From positions 1 through 57,219 of the forward strand of contig SCSE01000003.1 of assembly GCA_004298015.1 (NCBI GenBank): DNA of 57,219 nucleotides. The letters are read 5' to 3'. The notes below the pieces were generated by a model. It made no database searches and was not told the DNA's origin. It saw only the letters and a program-made list of their open reading frames with translations. A program made the translations under genes and the position numbers. How positions within the stretch are numbered: position 1 is the first letter of the stretch; every line of letters begins with the position of its first letter. Shown in pieces: positions 8,088-15,857 of this stretch. This DNA is from Rhodanobacter sp. (lineage in GTDB: Bacteria; Pseudomonadota; Gammaproteobacteria; Xanthomonadales; Rhodanobacteraceae).

Positions 8088-9290
8088 ATGAACATGCAAA
8101 TCCAGGAGCCGGCCGAAGCGCCATCACTAGGCCGCGGCAGGTTGTTCGCCATGGCGCTGGCCACCGGCAGCGCGGTAGCCAACATCTATTACAACCAACC
8201 GATGCTGGGGATGATCGAGCGGAGCTTTCCACACAGTCCGGTGGCAGCGTTGGTGCCGACCTTGACCCAGGTCGGCTATGCGCTGGGTTTGCTGCTGTTG
8301 CTGCCGTTGGGCGATCTGCTGGAACGTCGGCGACTTGTGGTGGTGCAGTTTCTGGCGGTGGCTGCGGCGTCGGCACTGGCAGCGCTGGCTACAGGTGTGA
8401 CGGGCCTGGTGGTCGCTTCGGTGCTGATCGGTGCGGCCGCGACGGTGGCGCAACAAATCGTGCCGTTCGTGGCCATCCTGGCGACGCCGGAGCGCCGCGG
8501 TCAGGCGATCGGGCTGGTGATGAGCGGCCTGCTCGCGGGAATCCTGTTCAGCCGCACTCTGGCGGGTTTCGTGGCCCGCTATGCCAGTTGGCAGGCGATG
8601 TTCTGGGTGGCCGTACCGATCGCCTTGTTCAGCGCCTTGCTGATGGCGTGGTGTCTGCCGCGCCACCCAACCGCGCACAAGATGCGCTACCGCGAATTGC
8701 TCGCCTCCACCGCTGCGTTGTGGTTGCACGAACCGGTATTGCGCCGTGCGAGCTTCACCCAGGCGATGCTGTTTGCCGCATTTAGCGCCTTCTGGACTGT
8801 GCTCGCCTTGCGTTTGCAACTGCCGGCCTTCCATCTGGGTGCGGATGTGGCGGGACTGTTCGGCCTGGTCGGCGCCGTCGGCGTCGCCATGGCGCCGTTG
8901 GCGGGTCGGGTGGCGGACCGGCGCGGGCCCTATCTGGTGATCGGTCTCGGTACGGCTGTCACGGTGCTGGCCTGGCTGGTATTTGGCGGGTGGGGTTCGC
9001 TGCCCGGGATGGTGGTCGGCGTGGTGCTGCTCGATTTTGGCGTGCAGGTCGCACTGGTATCCCATCAGCATCTGATCTACGGACTGCACCCGGAGTTCAA
9101 GAGCCGGCTCAATACCGTGTTCATGACCATCATGTTTCTGGGTGGCGCGCTGGGTTCGGCGGGCGCCGCACTGGCATGGCAGCATGGTGGCTGGTTCGCG
9201 GTGAGCCTGTTCGGAGGTGCGCTGGCACTGGTGGCGCTGCTGAGCCAGTTTCGGGCGCACCGGCTGCAGTACGTGAACGCAGGTATCTGA
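8088..9290 (+). CDS. MFS transporter (12 TM drug/metabolite exporter type)
   Basis: Integral inner-membrane transporter of 400 aa with about twelve hydrophobic segments and the major-facilitator loop motif GDLLERRRLV between TM2 and TM3 (residues about 77-86), repeated in the second half as GRVADRRGPYLV. The opening ANIYYNQPMLGMIE segment is characteristic of a proteobacterial MFS exporter subgroup. Substrate is unknown. ATG 8088 (or 8094) is the first good start; only a weak GGTGG precedes it. No regulator is adjacent. Confidence 0.85.
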   Translation: MNMQIQEPAEAPSLGRGRLFAMALATGSAVANIYYNQPMLGMIERSFPHSPVAALVPTLTQVGYALGLLLLLPLGDLLERRRLVVVQFLAVAAASALAALATGVTGLVVASVLIGAAATVAQQIVPFVAILATPERRGQAIGLVMSGLLAGILFSRTLAGFVARYASWQAMFWVAVPIALFSALLMAWCLPRHPTAHKMRYRELLASTAALWLHEPVLRRASFTQAMLFAAFSAFWTVLALRLQLPAFHLGADVAGLFGLVGAVGVAMAPLAGRVADRRGPYLVIGLGTAVTVLAWLVFGGWGSLPGMVVGVVLLDFGVQVALVSHQHLIYGLHPEFKSRLNTVFMTIMFLGGALGSAGAALAWQHGGWFAVSLFGGALALVALLSQFRAHRLQYVNAGI

Positions 9291-9352
9291 TATTTTTTCG
9301 CGCCAAGGCTCGCCATCTGCGCGCGTCCCGCTGTCATTCCAGTCAAGGACCC

Positions 9353-9838
9353 ATGACCATGATTCACACCTACAAGTATGTGCCGCACGTGCGTATTGCC
9401 CAGCGCAGGGAGCAGGGTCCGCCAACGGTAAAGCGCGCCGCGGCATTGCTGCACGGCGGGGCCGCGGTGGCGCGGCTCAACCGGCGTGTGGGGCTGGGTA
9501 TCACCACGTCGGTCGGTACCATGTGGTGCGCCTATGCATTTGCAGCTATTGCACTGGTCAGTCTCCCGGCTGCGCTGGCGAGTGGCGATCCGATTGTGAT
9601 CGTCGCGTGGATTGCGCAGACCTTTCTACAATTGGTGCTGCTACCGGTGATCATCGTGGGACAGAACATTCAGGCCGCGGCCGCGGATGCACGCTCGGCG
9701 GCAACCTATGAGGATGCCGGTGCCATTCTCGAGGAAGCCAGGGGTATCCAGGCGCATCTGGCCACCCAGGATGGGGCGATCGCAATGTTGCTCGACAAAT
9801 TGGCCACCATGGAAACAGCGCTGGGGAAGGCGAAGTAG
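9353..9838 (+). CDS. Conserved two-TM membrane protein of unknown function
   Basis: Protein of 161 aa. A basic N-terminus is followed by two probable membrane helices (about residues 54-78 and 86-106) separated by a short ASGDPIVIVAW loop, and then a charged helical C-terminal tail rich in Ala, Glu and Asp that ends with a possible coiled coil (EDAGAILEEARGIQAHLATQ). I recognise the FLQLVLLPVIIVGQNIQAAA segment as common in small uncharacterised membrane proteins, but know no function. ATG 9353 is chosen after AAGGAC; ATG 9359 is an alternative. It follows the MFS gene by 62 bp and precedes the GNAT gene by 82 bp on the same strand. Confidence 0.7.
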   Translation: MTMIHTYKYVPHVRIAQRREQGPPTVKRAAALLHGGAAVARLNRRVGLGITTSVGTMWCAYAFAAIALVSLPAALASGDPIVIVAWIAQTFLQLVLLPVIIVGQNIQAAAADARSAATYEDAGAILEEARGIQAHLATQDGAIAMLLDKLATMETALGKAK

Positions 9839-9920
9839 CGCGACAATGGATGGCGCTCGGGGCGGCGTTGCCAGCCAGAGAAACATGCCCTTTGGCGCTG
9901 TAAATGCGAGACAGAAAGTC

Positions 9921-10607
9921 ATGGATACCACGTTGGACAACCCCTGCTGGGCTTCGCTGCATAGCCGGCACCGTGAGCTGGCGCAGGTGTGCGGCGAGGT
10001 CGCGCGCTACCCGACAGATCATGCACCCTTCCTCGGCGTGGCCAGCGCTGATGTAGACGTCTCAAAGGCTTTGCCAGCTCTGGTCGAAGCGGATGAAACA
10101 GTATGGCTCCTGGGTGTTGCACCGCGCGCGCCGCAAGCATGGTTGCTGCAACCCTACGACCCGCTGGCGCAGTTGGTTTGTCCGGCACCGATCCCACCGA
10201 TCGATGGGCCACAAGTCATCGCCCTGTCGGCAGTGCACCTTGCCGATGTGCTGGCACTGACCGGCTTGGTGTACCCGCACTATTTCCGCCCGCGAACGAT
10301 GGCGCTGGGCCGTTACTTCGGGATTTATCAGGACGGTCGGCTGGCGGCAATGATCGGCGAGCGCCTTGGCACCGAAACGACCCGCGAGATCAGTGCGGTA
10401 TGCACTCATCCGGACTTCCATGGCCGCGGCTATGCACGGCGGCTGGTGGCACTGCTCTCGAACGACATCCGCGCGCACGGTGGCGTGCCGTTCCTGCACG
10501 TGAGCCACCAGAATCAGCGGGCCATGCGGATGTACCGCCAGCTCGGTTACCGCCACCGATGCGAGATCGGATTCTGGTCGCTGAAACGGGTGAACACTGC
10601 CACCTGA
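9921..10607 (+). CDS. GNAT family N-acetyltransferase (FR47-like)
   Basis: Acetyl-CoA-dependent acyltransferase of 228 aa. The C-terminal half carries the GNAT acetyl-CoA signature: the strand with ISAVCTHPDFHGRGYARRLV (Q/R-x-x-G-x-G/A motif A, residues about 152-171) followed by FLHVSHQNQRAMRMYRQLGY, the motif B typical of the FR47-like subgroup. ATG 9921 is used because the frame before it overlaps the preceding membrane-protein gene and looks non-coding. The N-terminal 80 residues are divergent. Substrate unknown. It converges with the DUF1499 gene. Confidence 0.8.
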   Translation: MDTTLDNPCWASLHSRHRELAQVCGEVARYPTDHAPFLGVASADVDVSKALPALVEADETVWLLGVAPRAPQAWLLQPYDPLAQLVCPAPIPPIDGPQVIALSAVHLADVLALTGLVYPHYFRPRTMALGRYFGIYQDGRLAAMIGERLGTETTREISAVCTHPDFHGRGYARRLVALLSNDIRAHGGVPFLHVSHQNQRAMRMYRQLGYRHRCEIGFWSLKRVNTAT

Positions 10608-10621
10608 AATTCAATCGAGGA

Positions 10622-10640
10622 GGCCAATCTGCGGTTGGCC
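10622..10640. terminator. Small hairpin between convergent genes
   Basis: GGCCAA at 10622 pairs with TTGGCC ending at 10640 around a 7-nt loop, in the 58-bp gap between the convergent GNAT and DUF1499 genes. It lacks a clear T-run, so termination is only suggested by position. Confidence 0.35.
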
Positions 10641-10665
10641 ATGGCCACGCCGTGGCGGTTGCGGC

Positions 10666-11139
10666 TTACGGACCTTTCAGCAACGACTCGAAACGGGTAC
10701 GCAGTTGTTCGACGCGGCGACGATTGACGCCGAAGTCGTAATAACCCAGGCGGGCGGACGACTGGACGTCGATGATGTCCTGCTGTGGCTGCAGGATGAA
10801 CGTTACGTCGTCGACGAAACCCAGCACCGCGCTGCGAAAGGTGGCGTGGATGAAGCGGGGCTCTGCCCGCGCCATGATGGCGTGGTCGCTCGTGCGCAAG
10901 GTCTGCAGCAACACCTCGCGTGCATGCCGGATGCCGCCGGTGTACGTGAACGGCGCGACATAGTGTGAGCTTCCCGGTGCGGCCTGCGAGGACACGCAGT
11001 GCGGCGCGCCCGAACACGGGGTGAAACGATCCGGTGACTGCGCCTCGGTGAAATGTTTCGGCGCCGCGCCGGCGCAACCACTGAGCAATCCAAGCAAGGT
11101 CATGGTCAGTACCGGGGAGGGAAATGACAATGGGCGCAT
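10666..11139 (-). CDS. DUF1499 family lipoprotein
   Basis: Predicted outer-membrane or periplasmic lipoprotein of 157 aa. The signal sequence ends in a lipobox (LLGLLSGCAG, Cys about residue 20). The body matches the DUF1499 family: PCSGAPHCVSSQA after the lipobox, YTGGIRHAREVLLQTL, and VDDVTFILQPQQDIIDVQSSARLG near residues 105-128, then YYDFGVNRRRVEQLR. No biochemical role is established for the family. ATG 11139 is chosen because it starts the lipoprotein signal; the frame itself is open far upstream through other genes. Divergent from the hemerythrin gene. Confidence 0.8.
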   Translation of the reverse strand: MRPLSFPSPVLTMTLLGLLSGCAGAAPKHFTEAQSPDRFTPCSGAPHCVSSQAAPGSSHYVAPFTYTGGIRHAREVLLQTLRTSDHAIMARAEPRFIHATFRSAVLGFVDDVTFILQPQQDIIDVQSSARLGYYDFGVNRRRVEQLRTRFESLLKGP

Positions 11140-11286
11140 GACAGGTCCTGCAGGGCCGGGTCCGGCGTCTACTGTATGTGCCATGGCTACCCCGCCGTCA
11201 AGCGCCTTGTCGGTATTCGGTGGCGAGTCATTCACCCGAGCGTGATGCGCAATCGGGCAAGGTTTTTTCATTTTTGGAGCACGCGC

Positions 11287-11802
11287 GTGGACATCACCCA
11301 GCTGATACTCGACGACCACCATGAGCAACGTCGCCGGTTTGCGATGCTCGACCAAATTGATCGTGCCGATACCGCTGCGCTTGATGCCGTCTGGCAGCGA
11401 CTGGCCACGTTTCTCGAGGTGCACGCCGCTGCCGAGGAAAAGTTCTTCTATCCCGCGTTGCTGGAGCTCGGCAAGGGGGCGGGTAGCAAGGATTCGGCGG
11501 ACGCAGAAACCGAGGACGCGATTGGCGACCACAACGAAATTCGCGATGCCGTGGCGAAGGTCGCCAGCCACGCGGTGGGAGACGATGCCTGGTTTGACGC
11601 CATTGCGTTGGCGCGCAAAGCCAATAGCACCCACATGGGCGAGGAGGAGCGCGAAAGCCTGGCCGATTTTCGCCGTCACGCCGGTTCCGACAAGCTCCAT
11701 CGGCTCGCGGTGGCCTTTGCGGCTTTTGAGGGACGCTGTCATGCCGGTGTCGACGTGCGTAACCGGGATGCCGAAAGCTATATCGAGCAGCACAAGGGGT
11801 GA
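11287..11802 (+). CDS. Hemerythrin-like domain protein
   Basis: Cytosolic four-helix-bundle protein of 171 aa expected to bind a non-heme di-iron centre and sense or bind O2, NO or iron. Metal-ligand-type motifs are DDHHEQRR near residue 11, EVHAAAEEKFFYPAL near 44-58 (H-x3-E), DHNEIRDAV near 80, and THMGEEERE near 115. The start is GTG 11287, preceded by GGAG at 11276-11279; an ATG at 11243 would add a basic leader with no family match. Hemerythrins of this type often respond to oxygen or nitrosative stress, and a second hemerythrin domain is fused to the metal ATPase at 32.9-35.2 kb. Confidence 0.8.
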   Translation: MDITQLILDDHHEQRRRFAMLDQIDRADTAALDAVWQRLATFLEVHAAAEEKFFYPALLELGKGAGSKDSADAETEDAIGDHNEIRDAVAKVASHAVGDDAWFDAIALARKANSTHMGEEERESLADFRRHAGSDKLHRLAVAFAAFEGRCHAGVDVRNRDAESYIEQHKG

Positions 11803-11857
11803 GAGGTGACCGTGGGGCTGAACGAATGCCAACGCGACCGGAACCTGGCTGCAGTGA

Positions 11858-11886
11858 CCCTTGAATCGTCTTTTGCCGTTCCTATT
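11858..11886 (+). promoter_or_regulatory. Possible heat-shock (sigma-32) promoter of hsp20
   Basis: CCCTTGAA at 11858-11865 resembles the sigma-32 -35 element (CTTGAAA), and CCTATT at 11881-11886, after a 15-nt spacer, is a partial match to the CCCATNT -10 element. The site is 59 bp upstream of the hsp20 ATG. The -10 match is imperfect. Confidence 0.3.
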
Positions 11887-11944
11887 CCAGTGGGTGGGCG
11901 GACGATCAGTGCCGTCCGAATCGCTGACAACAGGAGACCTGATC

Positions 11945-12421
11945 ATGAACAAGAGCATTCGTCATTCGGAGTGGCCAGGTCGGGGCCTGGCCCAGGATCC
12001 CTTCGCGCTGGTGTTCGACCGGCTGTTCGATGGCAACCTGTTCCAAAACGGCTCTGCCGATGAGTCGTCGGTGGTGACCAGCCAGTGGGTGCCACGGGTT
12101 GATATCAAGGAAGAAGCGGATCGCTTCGTGCTGTACGCCGACATTCCCGGTGTCGACCCGCAGCAGATCGAGGTACAGATGGACAAAGGCATGCTGACCA
12201 TCAAGGGTGAGCGTCGCGAGGACGCACATGTCAAGGGCGACAATTTTTCGCGTATCGAGCGACGCCACGGCCGCTTTCATCGCCGCTTTGCCCTGCCGGA
12301 CAGCGCGAACCCTGAAGGGATCTCCGCGTCGGGTCACAACGGCGTGCTGGAAATCACCATTCCCAAGCGTCCGGAGACTACGCCGCGACGGATTCAGGTA
12401 GGAACGACGCTTCATTCATGA
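11945..12421 (+). CDS. Small heat shock protein, Hsp20 family
   Basis: ATP-independent holdase chaperone of 158 aa. The alpha-crystallin domain spans about residues 45-145, with VDIKEEADRFVLYADIPGV, the strand GMLTIKGERRED, and NGVLEITIPKRPE, which holds the conserved G-x-L of the family. The C-terminal extension is short and lacks a clear I-x-I. ATG 11945 is chosen after the GGAGACC site. A Rho-independent-type hairpin follows the stop codon at once, so it is probably a single-gene transcript. Confidence 0.92.
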   Translation: MNKSIRHSEWPGRGLAQDPFALVFDRLFDGNLFQNGSADESSVVTSQWVPRVDIKEEADRFVLYADIPGVDPQQIEVQMDKGMLTIKGERREDAHVKGDNFSRIERRHGRFHRRFALPDSANPEGISASGHNGVLEITIPKRPETTPRRIQVGTTLHS

Positions 12422-12430
12422 GGATGTGGA

Positions 12431-12454
12431 CAAGGCCGGCGCCAGCCGGCCTTG
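12431..12454 (+). terminator. Rho-independent-type terminator after hsp20
   Basis: Hairpin caaggccggc / gccggccttg with a 4-nt loop, starting 10 nt after the hsp20 stop codon and followed by tcttgc, a weak T-rich tail. Confidence 0.7.
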
Positions 12455-12589
12455 TCTTGCTTGCGGGTTGACATGCACGGATGGGCGTTCGCTGTGCGCG
12501 CCGCGGCATAGTCGCCGAACGCGATACTGCGCTTTTTGCGCCACAGGTCGTGCCTGAGATGGTGGCGCACGCGACCACCGGTGCAGATA

Positions 12590-12760
12590 CATGCCCGAGC
12601 CGGCCAGGATAGCCGCGCCACCGTCGATCTTGGCGATCATCACGGAACTGCCGCGGCTTGCCCGACAGCTCCTCGCTGACGTGGTCGCCGATGTGCACCA
12701 GCTCGCCGCCGCACTGCCCGCAGATGCAGGCGCCCAGTGATGGTGCGCTCGCGACGCGTG
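12590..12760 (-). pseudogene. Degenerate IS66-type transposase (TnpC zinc-finger) remnant
   Basis: The minus strand at about 12664-12735 reads CICGQCGGELVHIGDHVSEE. This matches the C-x-C-x2-CGG-L and IG-DVSE pattern in the N-terminal zinc-binding part of IS66-family TnpC. The match is lost within 20 residues downstream, frames shift, and no catalytic domain follows. Only a short decayed piece is supported. Confidence 0.45.
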
Positions 12761-13349
12761 ATCACGGCCACCTGCCGCGATCTGCAGGTCGCGCTGGTCG
12801 ATCACCTGTGTCTAATCGACACGTGAAGCGTTTAGACGTCCATATCCGCGGTAGTCTGCGTGTGACCGATGGCCATGCAGCGTAGCGATTTACACGCGTC
12901 TTGCAAGTCCATTTTGTGGACTCAATCGCTGCCAGTCCACCCCGACACACCGCCACGAAAACTGCTCAATCGAGGTGGTGGCGCCCCAATGTTTCACGCG
13001 CATGCACCAACCAGCGATCCATGCTGCAGCGCAAGTCCATCGCGGCGGTCGCCAAACACCGGCCGACGGGGCTCAAGATGCCATCATTGCAGCCATCAAT
13101 GCCCGGATCATCGGCACCCACTGCGCTGCATCGCTACCGACCGACGGGTGCACGCCGGCTATTTGACAGGGCCACCGTCGTCCGGTCCGTCGACGCCGGC
13201 GTAGGCGCAGGCGAAGAGAGACGAGCGGCGACAACGCGCTGGCCGATGGTGAGGGCAGCGCGCTCAACTTGCCACGCCGGTAACCAAAGCACGGCAGGCT
13301 CACGTCCTGTTGCCGGTAATAGGACGCCTGGCTCAGACCCCTGTCGCTG
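12761..13349. other. Decayed intergenic DNA, no gene recognised
   Basis: This 589-bp segment lies between the IS66 remnant and the MITE-like element. Open frames are short on both strands, overlap each other and match no family I know. It probably consists of further insertion-sequence debris or a dead gene. Confidence 0.4.
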
Positions 13350-13516
13350 CTAGGAGCATGAGCCGTAGAAATCTTCGGGCTGCGATTGTGCTCTCATCCA
13401 TAGGCTGAGTCTCTCGTCAGGCTTGCATAGAATCACTATGCGCTCCTTCCGATACACCCATCCTATGGCGATAGCGCAATCTCGCTATCCAAAGGTTCTA
13501 CGGCCCAAGCTGCTAG
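13350..13516. mobile_element. MITE-like palindromic-ended repeat, copy A
   Basis: A 167-bp element bounded by CTAG at both ends. The terminal inverted repeats are about 21 nt: CTAGGAGCATGAGCCGTAGAA on the left, and the complement of a sequence identical at 18 of 21 positions on the right. It holds no open frame that could be a transposase. A second copy, over 90 percent identical by eye and in the opposite orientation, lies at 55122-55287. The CTAG ends would fit a 4-bp target duplication of the IS5-type CTAG/YTAR kind; this link is an inference. The right-hand CTAG contains the TAG stop codon of livF. Confidence 0.75.
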
Positions 13517-14229
13517 GCTCTCTTTTCCTCAACCATGCCGAAATACGCTCTGCGCACCACGTCGGAGGACTTGAGCTCGTCGGCACTTCCGTGGGCGAGC
13601 ATCCTTCCACCCTCCAGTACATAGCCCTGGTCGGCCAGTTCAAGGAACAGCACATTCTGTTCTGCGATGAGGAGGCTGAGCCCCTCGCCGTGTGCCACCT
13701 TGAGGATATCGATGACTTCCTTGACGTACTTGGGCGACAGCCCGGCAGACGGTTCGTCCATCACCAGTAACCGTGGCTGGCTCATCAATGCCTTGGCTAC
13801 TCCCAGCATCTTGCGTTGCCCACCGGAGAGCGATCCGCCGAGACTGCGTCGCAGGCGGGCGAGGTCAGGAAACAGCGCGTACATCTTGCTGATCCGGTCT
13901 GCCGTCCCGCTACGGCTGAGGAAGTAGCCGCCCATGCGTAAATTGTCGAGCACGCTCAAATCCGGGAACACGCCCAGTTCCGACATGAAGGCGAGCCCCG
14001 AACGTACCCGCTTCTCGGTGGGGAGCAGCGTGATGTCGTTGTCGTCAAACTCGATATGCCCGGACCAGGCGGGCAGGAGCCCGACCAGGGTGCGCAGCAA
14101 GGTGGTCTTGCCTGCACCGTTGGGTCCTAGCAGCACCACCGTCTGTCCTCGCGGTATGTCGAGATCCACACCCCACAGAATCTGGACTCCCTCGTAGCCG
14201 GATGTAATGTTTTTTGCACGCAGGATCAT
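13513..14229 (-). CDS. livF: Branched-chain amino acid-type ABC transporter ATPase (LivF-like)
   Basis: Second ATPase of the HAAT importer, 238 aa. Walker A is GPNGAGKTT (residues about 37-45), the signature is LSGGQRKML near 135, and Walker B is LLVMDEPSAGLSP near 155. ATG 14229 is used although the frame extends to 14319, since MILRAKNITSGYEGVQIL is the standard LivF opening. It starts 7 bp after livG stops and is the last gene of the binding protein-livH-livM-livG-livF operon. Its stop codon TAG coincides with the CTAG end of MITE copy A. The real substrate could be branched-chain amino acids, amides or urea-like compounds. Confidence 0.88.
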   Translation of the reverse strand: MILRAKNITSGYEGVQILWGVDLDIPRGQTVVLLGPNGAGKTTLLRTLVGLLPAWSGHIEFDDNDITLLPTEKRVRSGLAFMSELGVFPDLSVLDNLRMGGYFLSRSGTADRISKMYALFPDLARLRRSLGGSLSGGQRKMLGVAKALMSQPRLLVMDEPSAGLSPKYVKEVIDILKVAHGEGLSLLIAEQNVLFLELADQGYVLEGGRMLAHGSADELKSSDVVRRAYFGMVEEKRA

Positions 14230-14236
14230 GCTGGTC

Positions 14237-14947
14237 TCAGCCTCCCAGGAACGCTTCGATAACGCGTGGATCTTGCGTTGCCTGTTGCAACTTGCCGGTA
14301 AACAGGGTGTTTCCGGCATCCATGACGATCAGTCGATCCGTGACCCGGTCGAGAAAATCCATCAAGTGCTCGACGACGAGGATGGCCATGCCCTGGGCGG
14401 CGTAACTACGCAGACGTGCCGCCATGCCGGACAGTTCCTCCGGATTGAGCCCGGCGCCTATCTCGTCCACCAGTAACAACTGCGGACTGGTCGCCAGGGC
14501 ACTGGCCAGCCCCAGCATTTTTTGTTGGCTGCTGTTGAGTGATTTGGCTGGCCGGTCGGCGTGTTCGGCAAGACCGAGATCCTCGAGGATCCGATGAGGG
14601 TCGCTTTTGCGTTCGCTGCGATAGGTGCCGGCCACCATCACGTTTTCAAGTACCGTGAGCGCCGGAAACGGACGCGGCACCTGAAAGGTCCGGTTGATGC
14701 CGTGCCTGACGCGGCGAAACGTTGGCAGGCGGTGGATCGCGTTTCCGCCGAAGTGGATCTCCCCGCCATCGATCGGGAATACGCCAGTGATCGCATTGAT
14801 GGTCGTGGTCTTGCCGGAACCGTTCGGGCCGGCGAGGCCGAGAATTTCCCCGGCGTGAATATCGAAGGAAACACCATCGAGCGCCTTCAGGCCACCAAAA
14901 TGCTTCTTCAGTCCTTCCACTTTCAGGATCGGGGCGTCAGGCGACAT
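14237..14947 (-). CDS. livG: Branched-chain amino acid-type ABC transporter ATPase (LivG-like)
   Basis: First ATPase of the HAAT importer, 236 aa, with Walker A GPNGSGKTT (about 40-48), the family motif RTFQVPRPFPALTVLENVM near 86-104, and Walker B LLLVDEIGAGLNP near 157-169. The ABC signature is unusual: SLNSSQQKMLGLASAL instead of LS-G/Y-GQ. The Asp-Glu of Walker B and a following His (VVEHLM) are present, so the ATPase may still work. It overlaps livM by 11 bp, indicating translational coupling. Confidence 0.87.
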   Translation of the reverse strand: MSPDAPILKVEGLKKHFGGLKALDGVSFDIHAGEILGLAGPNGSGKTTTINAITGVFPIDGGEIHFGGNAIHRLPTFRRVRHGINRTFQVPRPFPALTVLENVMVAGTYRSERKSDPHRILEDLGLAEHADRPAKSLNSSQQKMLGLASALATSPQLLLVDEIGAGLNPEELSGMAARLRSYAAQGMAILVVEHLMDFLDRVTDRLIVMDAGNTLFTGKLQQATQDPRVIEAFLGG

Positions 14948-15857
14948 TCAGACCTCGCTTCCTCGCAAGAGAGACCAGTCCATTCGGCAGAAACAGCACC
15001 AGGATCATGATCAACAAGCCGTAGGCGAGCTGAAAGTACTCGGGGGTGGAAATCCCGATGTAGTTGTAGACGCCGTACAGAATGAGCGTGCCGATCATCG
15101 GCCCGAGTACAGTCCCTATGCCGCCGAACAGGACGAACACAATGGTGAATACACCGATACCCAGGCCGAATACGGTTTCCGGATAGAAGACGGAGATGTA
15201 CCAGCCGAACGCCGCGCCTGCGAGCCCGGCAATCAGCGCCGAAAGCAGCCACGAAATCGAGCGCAGCTTCACGACATTGACACCCGACATCGATGCGCTC
15301 AGGGGGCTCTCACGGATGGCGGAGAGAGCGAGTCCGAACCGGGAGCGGCGAATGACACCGGAGATGATCAGTGAGAACAACAGAATCGCCAGCATCGTCC
15401 AGTAGGCCCCGTTGGGGTCATATACCTGAGGCAGGCTGATGCCATACGGCCCCTGGGTGAGCGGTTCCAGGCCCGGGTTGGCGACGACGTAATACAGGGC
15501 CTCTGCGGCGGCCAGGCTCGCGATGGAAAAATAGGCACCGGAGAGTCTGAACAGCGGTATCAGGATCATCCCGAGCAGCACCGCGGCGCCACCGCCGGCC
15601 AGCACCGCCAGGTAGGGTGACCAATGCAGAAACGTGATCGCCAACGCACCGCCGTAGGCGCCGGCTCCGAAAAAGCCCACATAGCCGAACGGCAGGTACC
15701 CGGTGTATCCGTAAATGATGTTCAGCCCCTGCGCCAGCGCCATGTACATCATCATGTTGAACAGCAGGAACTGATTGTTGTACAGATGTGGGAGCACGGC
15801 GAACGCCAGCAGCGTGATCACCGGGATGAGTGTGGTACTACGCCATCCCTTAGGCAC
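14937..15857 (-). CDS. livM: Branched-chain amino acid-type ABC permease (LivM-like)
   Basis: Inner-membrane permease of 306 aa with about eight to nine hydrophobic segments. The family block GLNIIYGYTGYLPFGYVGFF lies near residues 44-63, and the EAA-like cytoplasmic loop FGLALSAIRESPLSASMSGV near 170-190 should contact an ATPase. The C-terminus VLFLPNGLVSLARKRG is the normal LivM ending. The start codon overlaps the end of livH by 8 bp. Confidence 0.88.
   Translation of the reverse strand: MPKGWRSTTLIPVITLLAFAVLPHLYNNQFLLFNMMMYMALAQGLNIIYGYTGYLPFGYVGFFGAGAYGGALAITFLHWSPYLAVLAGGGAAVLLGMILIPLFRLSGAYFSIASLAAAEALYYVVANPGLEPLTQGPYGISLPQVYDPNGAYWTMLAILLFSLIISGVIRRSRFGLALSAIRESPLSASMSGVNVVKLRSISWLLSALIAGLAGAAFGWYISVFYPETVFGLGIGVFTIVFVLFGGIGTVLGPMIGTLILYGVYNYIGISTPEYFQLAYGLLIMILVLFLPNGLVSLARKRGLNVA

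Noticed and set aside
8127..9446. Minus-strand 439-codon frame opposite the MFS gene
   Set aside because: Antisense shadow with a Gln/His/Arg-rich translation; the sense strand has a clear 12-TM transporter.
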